Source: Verticillium longisporum (Eukaryota > Ascomycota > Sordariomycetes > Glomerellales > Plectosphaerellaceae). Taken from it: a stretch of 64,000 nucleotides of DNA. Positions within the stretch are counted from its first letter, which is position 1. Every line of letters begins with the position of its first letter. This document shows, piece after piece, positions 45,737-55,620 of this stretch. The position numbers and the translations under genes are program-made. The notes under the pieces were generated by a model. The model made no database searches, had not been told where the DNA came from, and saw nothing but the letters and a program-made list of their open reading frames with translations. Where the stretch lies: positions 5,642,001 to 5,706,000 of the forward strand of contig JAETXT010000005.1 in assembly GCA_019188255.1 (NCBI GenBank), given 5' to 3'.

Positions 45737-46031
45737 GTGAATCTTTTTGCTGCATTCGAGGCTGGAGTGAGGTGGGCGACATGCCTGTAGAAGCGAGCCG
45801 AACAAACACTGAGGGATGGATCCTACGACCCCTGAGGATCGAGCTAGCACTTGGTCTGAAACTTGGCGGGGGCCACGCTACCAGGTACACATGCACGTGT
45901 GCCGAGAGACCGAGATGTAGGCTGGAAATAAAATAACATGATTGCGGCGCTTGCATTGGAGCAGTCGATCCCAAAGATGCCAGGAATGGTGACCGCATCT
46001 CGTGAGCGGACAGTCCCGAAGCAACAATCTA

Positions 46032-47594
46032 TCATACTAGGTTCAAGCGTAGTCCGACTTGCACATGTCTCGCGAAGAAGAAGACGACCGCAGACGCGAG
46101 CATGGCCAGGCCGCAGAACAGCTGCAGACCTAGATAACTGCCTCCCTGGGACTCGACAATGGCGCTGGCGATGGGACTCCCAGTCAGGGCGCCGAAGGAC
46201 TGGACAGCAAACGCAGTGCCGGTGCGTATGCCAATCTGGCGGATATCGGATATTTGCGCGACGAGCGTCGGCGCGAGTGAGGTGAAGCTGCCGGAGGAGA
46301 AGCCGAAGAGGATTGTGAAGACGATGATGGCTGTGTTTGTCTTGCTGGGGATCCAGATGGAGAGGGTGAAGACGGCGGCGAGGGTGACGATGCAGATCAT
46401 GACGTTGTAACGGCCGAACTTGTCGGCGAGGATACCGGGGATGATGCGACCAACGATGCTGACCAATGTTATCTGCTGAGACTCCAAATCAAGAGGTTCA
46501 CAGACTTGAAAACGAAGGGGGAAAACCTTACCTCACAGCGTGCATAATCGGGAGGAGGTAAATTACCAAACCAGGACTCATGCCCTGCGCCTTGGCCTGC
46601 AGAATGATAAAGTTAAACGGCAAAAACATGCCCCAAAAGAAGAGAAACATGCCAAATACGGTGAAAGCCATGGCCGGCTCTCTCAATCCCTGGACGTACT
46701 CCTTCAAAACAAGCGGCCGCGGTTCAGGCTGTAAGCGCGACCGCACGGTGCAGCACGAGACGCCCATGAGGGCGAGGAACAGGAAGGCCACGGCGCGAAT
46801 GGTCCAGGGAAAGCCGACACGGTCAATCATGCGCGAAATCATGATGGGCAAGACGACGCCGCCGACGGAGGAGCCGGACATCATGATGCCAAAGGCCGTG
46901 GCGCGCTTCTTGCGGAACCAGGACAAGGTCGCGGACATGCTGGCGCTGGCGGCGGCGCTCGAGCCAATGGGGGCCACAATGCTCATGGCGAGGAAGAAGT
47001 GCCAGAACTCGGTCGACAGCGAGACCATCATCATGCCGAAGACGTAGGTCAGGGTGCCGCCGACGACGATCCACTTTGGGCCGAAGCGGTCGTAGACGCG
47101 GCCGAACTGAGCTGTGAGGCAAGACCAAGGCCAGGGTCTGGAGGTGATGAAGATGCGATGATGCGACTTACAATGACGGGCATAAAGTTGAGCGTCCACA
47201 GAAAAACACCAGTCACCCACGAAATGGTCGATGACGGATACTCTTTGAGGGCATCGCTGACATAGTAGGCCTGGAACACGCCGACGCTGTTGCCGAGCCC
47301 AAAGGTGCAGAAGAGGGTACACCATGCTCCGAAGACGGCCGTCCACGCAGCGGCGCCCCCCTCGTCAAAATCATCCGGGTCGACGTACGGAGCTTCGGAC
47401 GGCGGCAATGCATCGCCGGGAGCTATGGCTACGGGAACAGCGCCCTTTTCGTTGTGCGGCGGTGATGCATCGTGGGACTCGGGATTCACGTCGGGGGCCA
47501 GATCCTGGTGCCTCGACTGCTGTGCATTCGGCCGAGAGACATTGCCATCTCCGGCTTCAGGACCACTGAGCCGTGATGGTGATGGTCTTTGCAT
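46032..47594 (-). CDS. MFS monocarboxylate-porter-like transporter
   Basis: Three exons: 47172-47594, 46532-47106 and 46032-46458; 474 residues in frame. A disordered acidic N-tail of about 80 residues precedes 12 spans. Fungal MCT-like marks: [19 protein letters not shown] in span 1, the loop [12 protein letters not shown], a Ser/Ala-rich [26 protein letters not shown] with the charged loop after span 4, and [18 protein letters not shown] in the second half. Riboflavin and monocarboxylate porters share this layout, so the substrate is open. The second acceptor was placed at CTCAG to keep frame into TTCGGC. Start is the first ATG; upstream frame has only a GTG. Confidence 0.9.
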
Positions 47595-48248
47595 TGCGAG
47601 GGGGGAGGGACGACTGGTCTGGATCGCTGTCACAAAGGCTAGTCGGGGATATGCTTGCCTGCCGATCGATCAATCAATCATATAATGTTTGAGCTGGCAT
47701 TTGGCGTTTGTCTCACCCATGAGCGCCGACGCAACATTCCCACGCGACAAGGTGATTTCGTCGTCTGTTATATTCCGATGACCAACAGGCTGTGTGATTC
47801 GTGGGGAATACACTCTCCTGTCTTGGAGGGATCAGCATCCCACTGCCAACACTCATTGCCTAACTCGGGCTCAATTAGTCCGTGTCGCCGCCAGACGTCG
47901 TCCGATGATGCCATATCCGAATGTACTAGGGGGAGTTGTTAACCGGGTTTGAGCCTCAAGTTGAGGCTCTTCTCATTACTCGTCTGGAACCTCATCTGCT
48001 GTCAGGCAGACCGAAGTCATCTGGCACCTTGCTCTCGTTGCTGGCTTTGTTCAATGAACGACAGTCGCTGTGGATGTCGCGGCCAAGGCGCACATGTATG
48101 CAAGCCAAGCCTCGATAATCGATCCCCGTCGACTCGTGGTTCACTCGCACCAACGCGTGGGGGGCATTGGTCAGCACAGAATCACGCAAGAGCGCAAAGA
48201 GTGATAGCCGTGCTCAAAGAAAAAGAAAGCAATTGGTATTCGAAATGT
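47595..48248. other. Intergenic, no feature seen
   Basis: Promoter of the transporter to its left; 3' flank of the nucleolar-type gene to its right. Confidence 0.5.
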
Positions 48249-50051
48249 CTAAACCGCCCTGTTCGCTCGTGACTTGTTCTCTCGGTGCCTCTTCTCCTTG
48301 GCCGCTGTCTTCTTCCTCTTCATCCACGACTTGTTGAGATCGCCCCTGTTCTCCCAGAACCACTTTTGGAAATCGCCTGAGGGTCCAGCAGCCGCAGCAG
48401 AAGCCTCCTCCTCTTTGTCCTCGTCGCCGTTGGCCATGGCTGTGTCGTCGGCCTCGTCCTCGTCCATTTCGTCGCCTGCCCAGAAGTTCTTAATCCTCGA
48501 GGGGTGGGCCGTATCAGGCGTCGGTGCAGCACTCCTAATGTTGCGCCATTCAAAGTCCTCTTGCGTGTAGGGTGTCATGGGGATCTGCAGGCTGGGAAGT
48601 GCGTCGTCCTCCTCAATATCGTCATCGTCACCGCCACCACCGAAGAAACTGAAAGGCTGAGACTCCTTGGCCGGAGTCGTCGTCGCATCTTCACCCGCCC
48701 GTGCGCGCTTATAAAGAGCCTCGAGAGGGTGCACCTTGGCTGGGGTTGCGGGCGGGATCTTGATTGTGAGACTATTGCTCGAGCTGGATGACTTGGGGCG
48801 CGATGCGTCGCCCTTGAGTGCCGATGCTGGGCTGTTGGCGGCCTCCTCGGTAGATTCGTCATCTGCTGCAGGGGCGCCCGGCGCTTCCTCGTCAATGGAA
48901 GAGCCGCTGCTGCTCGAGTCATCATCGCTGGCAGCCGCAGGTGTGACCTTCACACTGAGAGGGGTAGACGTCTGTTCCGCCTTTGTTCCCCCCTCCTTCT
49001 CTGATGCATCGTCGTCCTCTGAGGAACTGCCGCTGCTGCTCGTAGCGTCATTGTCGACCGGTGCCGGCACGGAAGCCTTGGTGGGAGTCGCAGCCTTCTC
49101 GGACTTTGCGGCAGGGGCCTCTGCTTCCGAGTCGTCGTCGTCCTCAGAAGAGCTGCCACTGCTGCTCGTCGTGTCATCCTCGACGACTGGCGGTGCTATC
49201 GTCTTCTTCTTCTTGCGAGATTCAGACTTGGGCTCGGCTGGCTTGCGGACCTTGACAGCTTCCACAACATTACCCTCGTCGTTTACCCAGCCCTTGCCTT
49301 CGACGTACTCGGCATTGGAGGGCGCTGCATCCGAGGGTTTGCTCGACTTGAGGAAGCTGGGGTACTTGGTCGTGTTTGAGAACTCGTGTATGACCGTCTC
49401 GCGTGACTTGCCCTTCTTGCGCTTCTCGACGGGGGCATTGGCCGGCAGCTTCGTCTTGAGCAGACATTCCTCCTTGTCGGTGTACTTTGACCGCTCCTCG
49501 CGCCGCTTCTTCTTCTCCTTCTTCTCCTTGCTCTTTTCTTTGTCTTTCCGGTCCTTCTTGTTGCGCTTCTCCTTAATCTTGTCCTCGTCTGTGACAGTCC
49601 AGCCTCGCTTGACCTTGCGATCCTCAAGCTCGACGCCGGGCATGACGTTGTAATCGCGCTTGCGCTTCTTGGTGCCTTCGGGATCGTCGCTCGACTTCTT
49701 CTTGCGCTTCTTGCCCGTCTCCTCCTCTTTCGCCAACTCGGCCGCGGGCTCAGGTCTCGCCTTTTCGACACGCATCTTGGACCCCTTGAGCACAGCGCCG
49801 CTCAGCTTCTTCTTGATCTTCTCGGCGTCCATGGCAGGCAGCTCGACGAAGCCGTAGCGCTTCTCGGGGAAGGTTTGCAGGGTGTGGAAGGAGATGCCTC
49901 GTGCCTTGGGCAGGGCGCTTGCGGGAACGACGACTTTGAGGAGATCGGCGTCGAATGGTGTGATGTGCAGCCTGGTGTAGGCGTCGGGGTCGGCGGCCGT
50001 GGGTGCCTGGTCTCGAGATGCGGGGGCTGCAGGCGAGGGAGACTCGGGCAT
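48249..50051 (-). CDS. Nucleolar-type protein: RRM-like head, acidic Ser repeats (Nop8/Srp40-like)
   Basis: Single exon, 600 residues. N-terminal 100 residues look like an RRM (RLHITPFDADLL, FPEKRYGFVELPAMDAEKI). A long Lys/Arg/Glu charged middle (KKRKKKSS, KDKEKSKEKKEKKKRREER) carries probable nucleolar signals. Then come three degenerate SSSGSSSEDDD-type blocks (about residues 290-390) with strong CK2-site character, as in Srp40/Nopp140 tails. The C-terminus ends FQKWFWENRGDLNKSWMKRKKTAAKEKRHRENKSRANR, a basic tail like that of Nop8/NOL8-type 60S assembly factors. Family assignment is tentative. Likely role: ribosome biogenesis in the nucleolus. The frame is clean over 1.8 kb despite many runs. 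Confidence 0.82.
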   Translation of the reverse strand: MPESPSPAAPASRDQAPTAADPDAYTRLHITPFDADLLKVVVPASALPKARGISFHTLQTFPEKRYGFVELPAMDAEKIKKKLSGAVLKGSKMRVEKARPEPAAELAKEEETGKKRKKKSSDDPEGTKKRKRDYNVMPGVELEDRKVKRGWTVTDEDKIKEKRNKKDRKDKEKSKEKKEKKKRREERSKYTDKEECLLKTKLPANAPVEKRKKGKSRETVIHEFSNTTKYPSFLKSSKPSDAAPSNAEYVEGKGWVNDEGNVVEAVKVRKPAEPKSESRKKKKTIAPPVVEDDTTSSSGSSSEDDDDSEAEAPAAKSEKAATPTKASVPAPVDNDATSSSGSSSEDDDASEKEGGTKAEQTSTPLSVKVTPAAASDDDSSSSGSSIDEEAPGAPAADDESTEEAANSPASALKGDASRPKSSSSSNSLTIKIPPATPAKVHPLEALYKRARAGEDATTTPAKESQPFSFFGGGGDDDDIEEDDALPSLQIPMTPYTQEDFEWRNIRSAAPTPDTAHPSRIKNFWAGDEMDEDEADDTAMANGDEDKEEEASAAAAGPSGDFQKWFWENRGDLNKSWMKRKKTAAKEKRHRENKSRANRAV

Positions 50052-50646
50052 CGTGGCCGGGGAGTTGTCACCTCGCAGTTAAGCGCCGTGGACAACTGGA
50101 GGGGGGACAAGGCCGGCAGGTCGGGTGATGAGGATGTTCAAAGGCAGAACTCGAAAGGCTCTGTTGCGCAAGAATTTCATTGGCTGTGGAGGCAGGAGCT
50201 GATGGTGCGATAAGATAAGCTTTGATAAGTAAGCACCCACATCACTCCCACGACTCCTGAAACCCCCCGGGTCGCCATATCTGCAGGAGACGAAGGCACA
50301 ATTGTCGAATGGCTGGCTGTCTCTTGATGGTATGAAGATTGATGAACTTGAATTTGTTGTCTCGATCTCTTAGTATTGACTCTGCGGTAGCTGTCCCACC
50401 TCATTCGGGTGTACTGCAAAAGTGGTGACGAGCTTCCTTCCTGTGTCCCGCACCAGTAGTGCCTGCCGGCAAAGGAACAAGCCAGTTTCAGCGCCAATGT
50501 CTCAAGGCCACGCGGACCTACATTTGCACATTCCAAACCTGAACATATCATCTCCGCAAAATCCTTTACCTGCATTGACCGTTATTGTATCCTCATTCGG
50601 CATCACCTACCGTTTCGAGCCTGCTGGCTTATATTCGGTTGTTGAC
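50052..50646. other. Intergenic, divergent promoter space
   Basis: Between a minus-strand and a plus-strand gene. No repeat or RNA seen. Confidence 0.5.
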
Positions 50647-50934
50647 ATGTCCGACGTCGGCACCGAGGAAGAACGCTTCTACACCGCGAACAATACCCGC
50701 AACGAGAGCTTCGCTTCCGAGTTCCTCAGTCCTCACGATGAGATCAAACCCTCCGAGGATGTCATCTTCACGGGTCGCCCTTCTCTGAACACCGCCATTC
50801 AGTCATCTCAAAACGAAGCATTAGGCCGCCACTGGTTCGACAAGCAACGGAGAACGTTCAACCTGACTCCTCGGCCGAGAAACACGATTCTATGCAGCCT
50901 CGTCTGCAATGGCCAACCCGAGGACTGCGTCTAG
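50647..50934 (+). CDS. Small hypothetical protein, possibly a 5' exon
   Basis: Frame of 95 residues from an ATG (MSDVGTEEERFY). Acidic, Asn/Ser-rich, no signal or membrane span; ends with LCSLVCNGQPEDCV. It could be complete or be the first exon of a gene continuing into 51132-52775; I could not find a convincing donor-acceptor pair linking them. No family recognised. Confidence 0.35.
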   Translation: MSDVGTEEERFYTANNTRNESFASEFLSPHDEIKPSEDVIFTGRPSLNTAIQSSQNEALGRHWFDKQRRTFNLTPRPRNTILCSLVCNGQPEDCV

Positions 50935-51131
50935 CAGGCCCAGCCCGAGACTCAGTATCACCGACCCCAAAGATGCATGAGCGTCGATGAGACAGGTGTG
51001 CAGATACACCAGCGTTGCCTCCCGCCTGCCGTTCGTGCAGCAGCGAGCCGAGGATCTCTCCTTGGAGCTTTTGGTCAGGGTATGATGCGTTCGACATCAA
51101 ACTCCGCATGGAAGCTTACGCGATAACGTAA

Positions 51132-52775
51132 CCAGGTGACGCCTGTCTAGCCTCGACCAAAGCTGCACCAAGCTCGACCGTCAGTGTCATCAGTACCCTA
51201 GGCCAGAACCTAGGATGGTTATCGAGCGATTCCTTAACGGAAAGTCTCTTACCTCCCGCTCTGAACATCCAAGAATCACAATTCCCACAGAGTACCGGTG
51301 TCCGGGCCCCTGAAGTGGCGCTCACTAGCCCTGGGGACAGCCTTGACCGTATCAACCCGCCTTTCATCCATGATGCCGCCCACGGAGCCCGTGAGCACCA
51401 ATTCGATCAGCAATACGTCGAAAGTCCAGAGGCTGGAACAGTTAGTGAACCTGTTCTTCCGGAAGAGCTCAATTGCTTCTTGAACGACAGTTTTATCGAG
51501 GATATTACTGGACTGCCCTGCCATGAGGCGTGCTCATCCCAACACGAGCCGCTTACTCGGATGACGATGCACCCTACCGATACAGCCTTGCCAAATCAGC
51601 AGCGCAGTAAGCTCAGCTATCGTGATGCATCAATCGAGATAAACCATGCCACAGTAGTCGATCCGGCCACGACCATCAGCTTACCGCAGACTGCTTTTTC
51701 GACCCGAAGTTCTGTCGATGGCCATCTTCATACCAAGGTTCGCACGCAGCTGCCGAACACAATCATACTCTCTCGGCAAAGTGTGACGAATATCCGCTGG
51801 CTAAGCACACCGAATGCTTCGACCTTAACCCTCCGAGGTTCATTCGATAATCCGACTGAACTTCTTGTAGGCTATCCCGAAGGCGGGTCCACCGATGCCT
51901 CTTCTTCGACAATCAACCACGCCAAAGCTGTGTACAGACTAGGCGACGACAGGGTCAACCTTTGTGACTACGCAATCAGGCCCCGTACCGAGACGGGTGA
52001 AACGAATGACGGCCAAGAAAATGAAAGAGAATCTTCCAAAAATTGCAGTCCAATTTCCTTCAAGTCGTTTCCTGCGCTTGGAATGCGGCAAAGCACGCAA
52101 GACTGGTTGAACCTGCCATCTAATATGACCCTCGGAACGGAGAGTACGAGCAGTCTTTACCACCTCGGAATTGACGCGCGAAGCGGCCACATCTTGCCAA
52201 TACCCTCTGTCTTTGTCGATGAACCCATCAAACCACGACGTTGTAACCATGATATGTTCCACGAAGACATATTCGAGTGTAGCGCTTTTATGCCCGGTAG
52301 CCGGCGGGCTACTGAAGTCAATATCTGCACAGTCACAGACCCAAGACCTGAGAGAATGGGAGCTGCCATTGGATCGGCATCCCGTCGCAGGCGGGGAACC
52401 ATTGATGGCACATCCATCCCATTGTCTGCTCTCCACAAGAACGAGTCAAGCGCGCCTCATCTCATGGACAGGATTCGAGAAGGAGGCAGGTCGATCACGC
52501 GAAGGTTGTCTGCTGTTTTTCAAGGAGTTACGGTATCGAAAGGCACAAGAGCACCCGCTCCGTCAGCCGACTCTGAGGGCCACTCAGCAGACGTGCAGGC
52601 ATCTCACCGTCTCGGTGGGCGCGGCTCAGGTGGCACTGAGTATCTCGATCCTTTCGTGAGGAGGATTGTCGGTAGCCCGGCGGTAACAACCCGTCGAAAC
52701 ACTTGTTCGGAGGATTGCCAGCCACATGCCTGTGAGGGGGACATGAGCCCGAAAATCCATCCTGCAAACGGCTGA
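51132..52775 (+). CDS. Hypothetical Ser/Thr-rich protein (5' end uncertain)
   Basis: Open frame of about 545 codons with no stop after 51131. The first in-frame ATG is at 51561 (404 residues), yet coding-like sequence extends well upstream, so 5' exons are likely, perhaps around 50647-50934. It is polar, Ser/Thr/Arg-rich and mostly disordered in look, with basic patches (ASRRRRGT, RSITRRLSAVF) and no membrane span. The antisense frames are shadows. Function unknown. Confidence 0.5.
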   Translation, partial: PGDACLASTKAAPSSTVSVISTLGQNLGWLSSDSLTESLLPPALNIQESQFPQSTGVRAPEVALTSPGDSLDRINPPFIHDAAHGAREHQFDQQYVESPEAGTVSEPVLPEELNCFLNDSFIEDITGLPCHEACSSQHEPLTRMTMHPTDTALPNQQRSKLSYRDASIEINHATVVDPATTISLPQTAFSTRSSVDGHLHTKVRTQLPNTIILSRQSVTNIRWLSTPNASTLTLRGSFDNPTELLVGYPEGGSTDASSSTINHAKAVYRLGDDRVNLCDYAIRPRTETGETNDGQENERESSKNCSPISFKSFPALGMRQSTQDWLNLPSNMTLGTESTSSLYHLGIDARSGHILPIPSVFVDEPIKPRRCNHDMFHEDIFECSAFMPGSRRATEVNICTVTDPRPERMGAAIGSASRRRRGTIDGTSIPLSALHKNESSAPHLMDRIREGGRSITRRLSAVFQGVTVSKGTRAPAPSADSEGHSADVQASHRLGGRGSGGTEYLDPFVRRIVGSPAVTTRRNTCSEDCQPHACEGDMSPKIHPANG

Positions 52776-53051
52776 GTGAGGGAAAAGATCCCAAGAATTT
52801 CGCCCAAAATGCACGATGAACTACATCACATGAAACGGCCCAGATTGACCGGCCGGTAAGCAGCTAGGCAAAACCCGCTCCCTCGAAAATACTGAATTAT
52901 CTCCCTACCATTTTTGAAGCCTCCTCGCCGGTTTATGTGCATGGTGATAAGCGGGTTCACCCTACTCCCCTCCACCCCACCGCCGGGCCCAGGCCCGCGG
53001 CAGAGTTTGCTCCATCATGTATCCTTCAGTCGAGCGCCACGTTCATCAATA

Positions 53052-53155
53052 GGTTCGGTGGTGTAGTTGGTTTATCACGTCAGTCTAACATCTAACGCCT
53101 CGTCTGAAGAGTTGGGGTTCACTGAAGGTCGGGAGTTCGAGCCTCCCCTGAATCA
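53052..53155 (+). tRNA. tRNA-Val(AAC) with 29-nt intron
   Basis: Exons 53052-53090 and 53120-53155. Acceptor stem GGTTCGG pairs with CTGAATC, D-arm GTGTAGTTGG, anticodon stem TCAGT/ACTGA around loop CTAACA with anticodon AAC, intron 53091-53119 after position 37 (the canonical place), T-arm GGGAG TTCGAGC CTCCC, discriminator A. Internal A box TGGTGTAGTTGG and B box around GTTCGAGCC serve pol III. A T4 follows at 53157. Confidence 0.95.
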
Positions 53156-53156
53156 C

Positions 53157-53160
53157 TTTT
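53157..53160 (+). terminator. Pol III T4 terminator of tRNA-Val
   Basis: TTTT two bases after the tRNA 3' end. Confidence 0.7.
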
Positions 53161-53399
53161 GCCCGAATGCGAATTTGCAAGGCATCTATCGTTTTGACCT
53201 TTTTCCTTTCTCTTTTTGCCATTTGCTTGCTGCTTCTCCCAAACGCTGCCTAGCTATGAGGACATGAGGTGTGTGTACCAATAGTTTTGAGACCCCAAAC
53301 CCTCCTCAGATGCTTCCGTCTGGCGCGTGAGGTTTATCACCAATATCGTACGCTCTCCGCAGAATGACCGTTCCCTGTATCTACGAATGATGATTTCGA

Positions 53400-54779
53400 C
53401 TAGAAAGCAACGAATCCAGCCACCATGACCACAACTAAGACAGCATAACCCTTGAACGTCGCTTGTGACGCTATGGACTTATCATCCTCCTCCTCCTCAA
53501 TTGCCTCATCGAGCTTGTAGCCTGCATTGAAGAGCAGTTTCCCACCTTCTGCGCCGTTGACTGTTGTGCTGTTCTCTCGAACGATTGAACCCTCGAATGA
53601 TAAACTGATCCTCAGAGTCACGTTCCACGGCCTCAATCCCTTACCTTCGTAGGCTGCAGATTGCATCGGGTTGAAATTCGTTAGTTCAAAGGGCTCGCGC
53701 TCATCGGGGTAACATCCGCCCTCCCGTTCTCCCATCCAAGGTATCGCCTTGTCGAGACTGTTGTTGAGCGTGAGGGTCATCTTCTCCGCGCCGATGCCGG
53801 CCATCTCCATGGTTGCGCCCCTGTCAAGCCAGAACGTCGGATTTGACGAGTACCAGATGCGCTCGCCATTCTCGTCAAAGCCGTCATCGTCTTGTCTCCT
53901 CCTTTTCGATCCGTCAGACCCCCGCACCGTGTCAATGTCCTCTTCATCCTCATAGTATCTCTGATTCATGCTGCACACGCTCTCCACCGTGACATACTGG
54001 CTTGTATGCTTTCCCGGCCGCGGGAAGGAGCCAATGTAGTCCTTGCTATCGATGATGGGTGGCGCCTGGACGTACTCTGCTCGCGCAGAAAAGGTGCCGT
54101 CATCCTCGGCAGTGATGTTCGTGGGCCAGTACACGCGCGTCGTCTCCTCGAGGTCCGTCGCGTCCGAGTCGTCGTACCGGTTCGTCCAGTAGGGCGAGAA
54201 GACCGTGTTGTACTCGCGCGTGTAGTTGGAGATGACGAAGTCGCTTGACCGAATGTACACCCAGCGCTGCTTAAAGTCGACGGCGTCCAGGAGGGCGTGG
54301 TACTCGTGGGCCGGCTGGAAGCCGCGCAGGACCCAGTGCATCGGGTTCGTGTCCGACTCGTTGCCCGTCGGGGCGATGAGCACGAGCGCCGGGTACCTGC
54401 TCGTCTTGACGGCCCTGTCGTCGTTGTCGCAGACGTCTATCGGCTCCGACTCCTCGTCCCAGACAGTATTGTGGGTGATGTGGTGGCGCACCGTGAGGGT
54501 GCCGTTGTAGTAGAGGCCTGGCAGGCCGAAGGTTTCCAGGCGGGCAAAGTAGCCGCAGGGCGCCGAGTTGTCAGGGACGGACGAGCCGTCATCGGTGCCG
54601 CTTCCACTGCCGCTGCCGCTGTCATCACCGCCGCTGTCGCCGCCTCCACCGGATGAAGAATCATCGTCGTCGTTGCTGCTTCCACCTCCGCCACCTCCGC
54701 CGCCGCCGCCCTTCCTCTGAGCTGCAGCTGAGCCAGCGAGGAGACAAATAAGAAGCCTCAATGTCGATGAGCGATGCAT
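53400..54779 (-). CDS. Secreted, probably GPI-anchored surface protein of unknown function
   Basis: Single exon, 459 residues. Signal peptide (MHRSSTLRLLICLLAGSAAAQ), then a low-complexity run of Gly, Asp and Ser (about residues 25-70). A folded part follows with several Asn-x-Ser/Thr sites and paired Cys (APCGYFARLETFG, DVCDNDD, ESVCSMNQ, GGCYPDEREP). The C-terminus ends in acidic EEEEDDK, small residues and a hydrophobic tail (AVLVVVMVAGFVAF), the pattern of a GPI signal. Its promoter side faces the GH115 3' end. An upstream ATG at 54926 would bury the signal peptide, so 54779 is preferred. No family recognised. Confidence 0.8.
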   Translation of the reverse strand: MHRSSTLRLLICLLAGSAAAQRKGGGGGGGGGGSSNDDDDSSSGGGGDSGGDDSGSGSGSGTDDGSSVPDNSAPCGYFARLETFGLPGLYYNGTLTVRHHITHNTVWDEESEPIDVCDNDDRAVKTSRYPALVLIAPTGNESDTNPMHWVLRGFQPAHEYHALLDAVDFKQRWVYIRSSDFVISNYTREYNTVFSPYWTNRYDDSDATDLEETTRVYWPTNITAEDDGTFSARAEYVQAPPIIDSKDYIGSFPRPGKHTSQYVTVESVCSMNQRYYEDEEDIDTVRGSDGSKRRRQDDDGFDENGERIWYSSNPTFWLDRGATMEMAGIGAEKMTLTLNNSLDKAIPWMGEREGGCYPDEREPFELTNFNPMQSAAYEGKGLRPWNVTLRISLSFEGSIVRENSTTVNGAEGGKLLFNAGYKLDEAIEEEEDDKSIASQATFKGYAVLVVVMVAGFVAF

Positions 54780-55620
54780 GGTGGACTGTGGAGTCTGAGA
54801 CAACGTCTGTCGGCGGGAGCAGGCTGCTCTCACAACGGGATGTCCACCCTTTAAGCTTGACAGGATCTGCCTTGCGCCGCCATCGGCAGCCTGAATGCAG
54901 CTCGAATTCTTTAGCATGGAGATCATATGCCTTGAGAACCATGCACGGAGCGTTATTTAGGCCGTATGACCCTGTGTATCAAGCTTCTTCAGACGTTAGC
55001 CCATCCAAACACCCCCTGCAAGGGCCGGGGTGGCTGTCTTACAGATGTGTTAGCTCGCATTAAAATAGCGCCAACGAGGAATTGCGGTGTCAAGCCCCAT
55101 AGCGCTATGCGGCACATCCTCTTGAATGCCAAAGATGTTCGTATTGGGAACTAAGGTTTATCATTTCTGGGCTCTTAATGTAGCCATTCTTTCCGGGCAG
55201 ACGACGAATACAGTAGAGTACTCTTTGAAGCGAAGCCAAGAAATCTTGAGCACGATGGAGAGAAAACATCCTGTACCATTCGACTCGCATTGAAAGTGAA
55301 GATCTGCGTGGAGACGACAACTAGTAAGGCGCGTGAGATGACAAGGTGCAGTAGTCGGCGCCACATGCAGGGTCCGATTACATAACGGTGAACAGTGAAG
55401 CGCTTTGAATGATTGTCAATGGCCAGGAATACGATGGAAATCATCGGAGGCGGGGAAAAGGCCCGTGGATAACCTTGATTTTAAATCGCTGAAGCCTTCA
55501 AGGAGAACGATATAGGGGCCCTGGAGCCGTGATAACGTACCTCAGGCGAGCGCAGCGTGTAAATTATACTTTTCCTCATATTCAACTACCAAAGCTTATT
55601 TCGACAACGAGATCTCGAAA
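54780..55620. other. Intergenic, no feature seen
   Basis: Promoter of the surface protein gene and 3' flank of GH115. Short frames lack support. Confidence 0.5.

Noticed and set aside
48736..49653. 305-codon plus-strand Ser-rich frame
   Set aside because: Antisense of the acidic Ser blocks of the nucleolar-type gene; its Ser and Leu content is a by-product.
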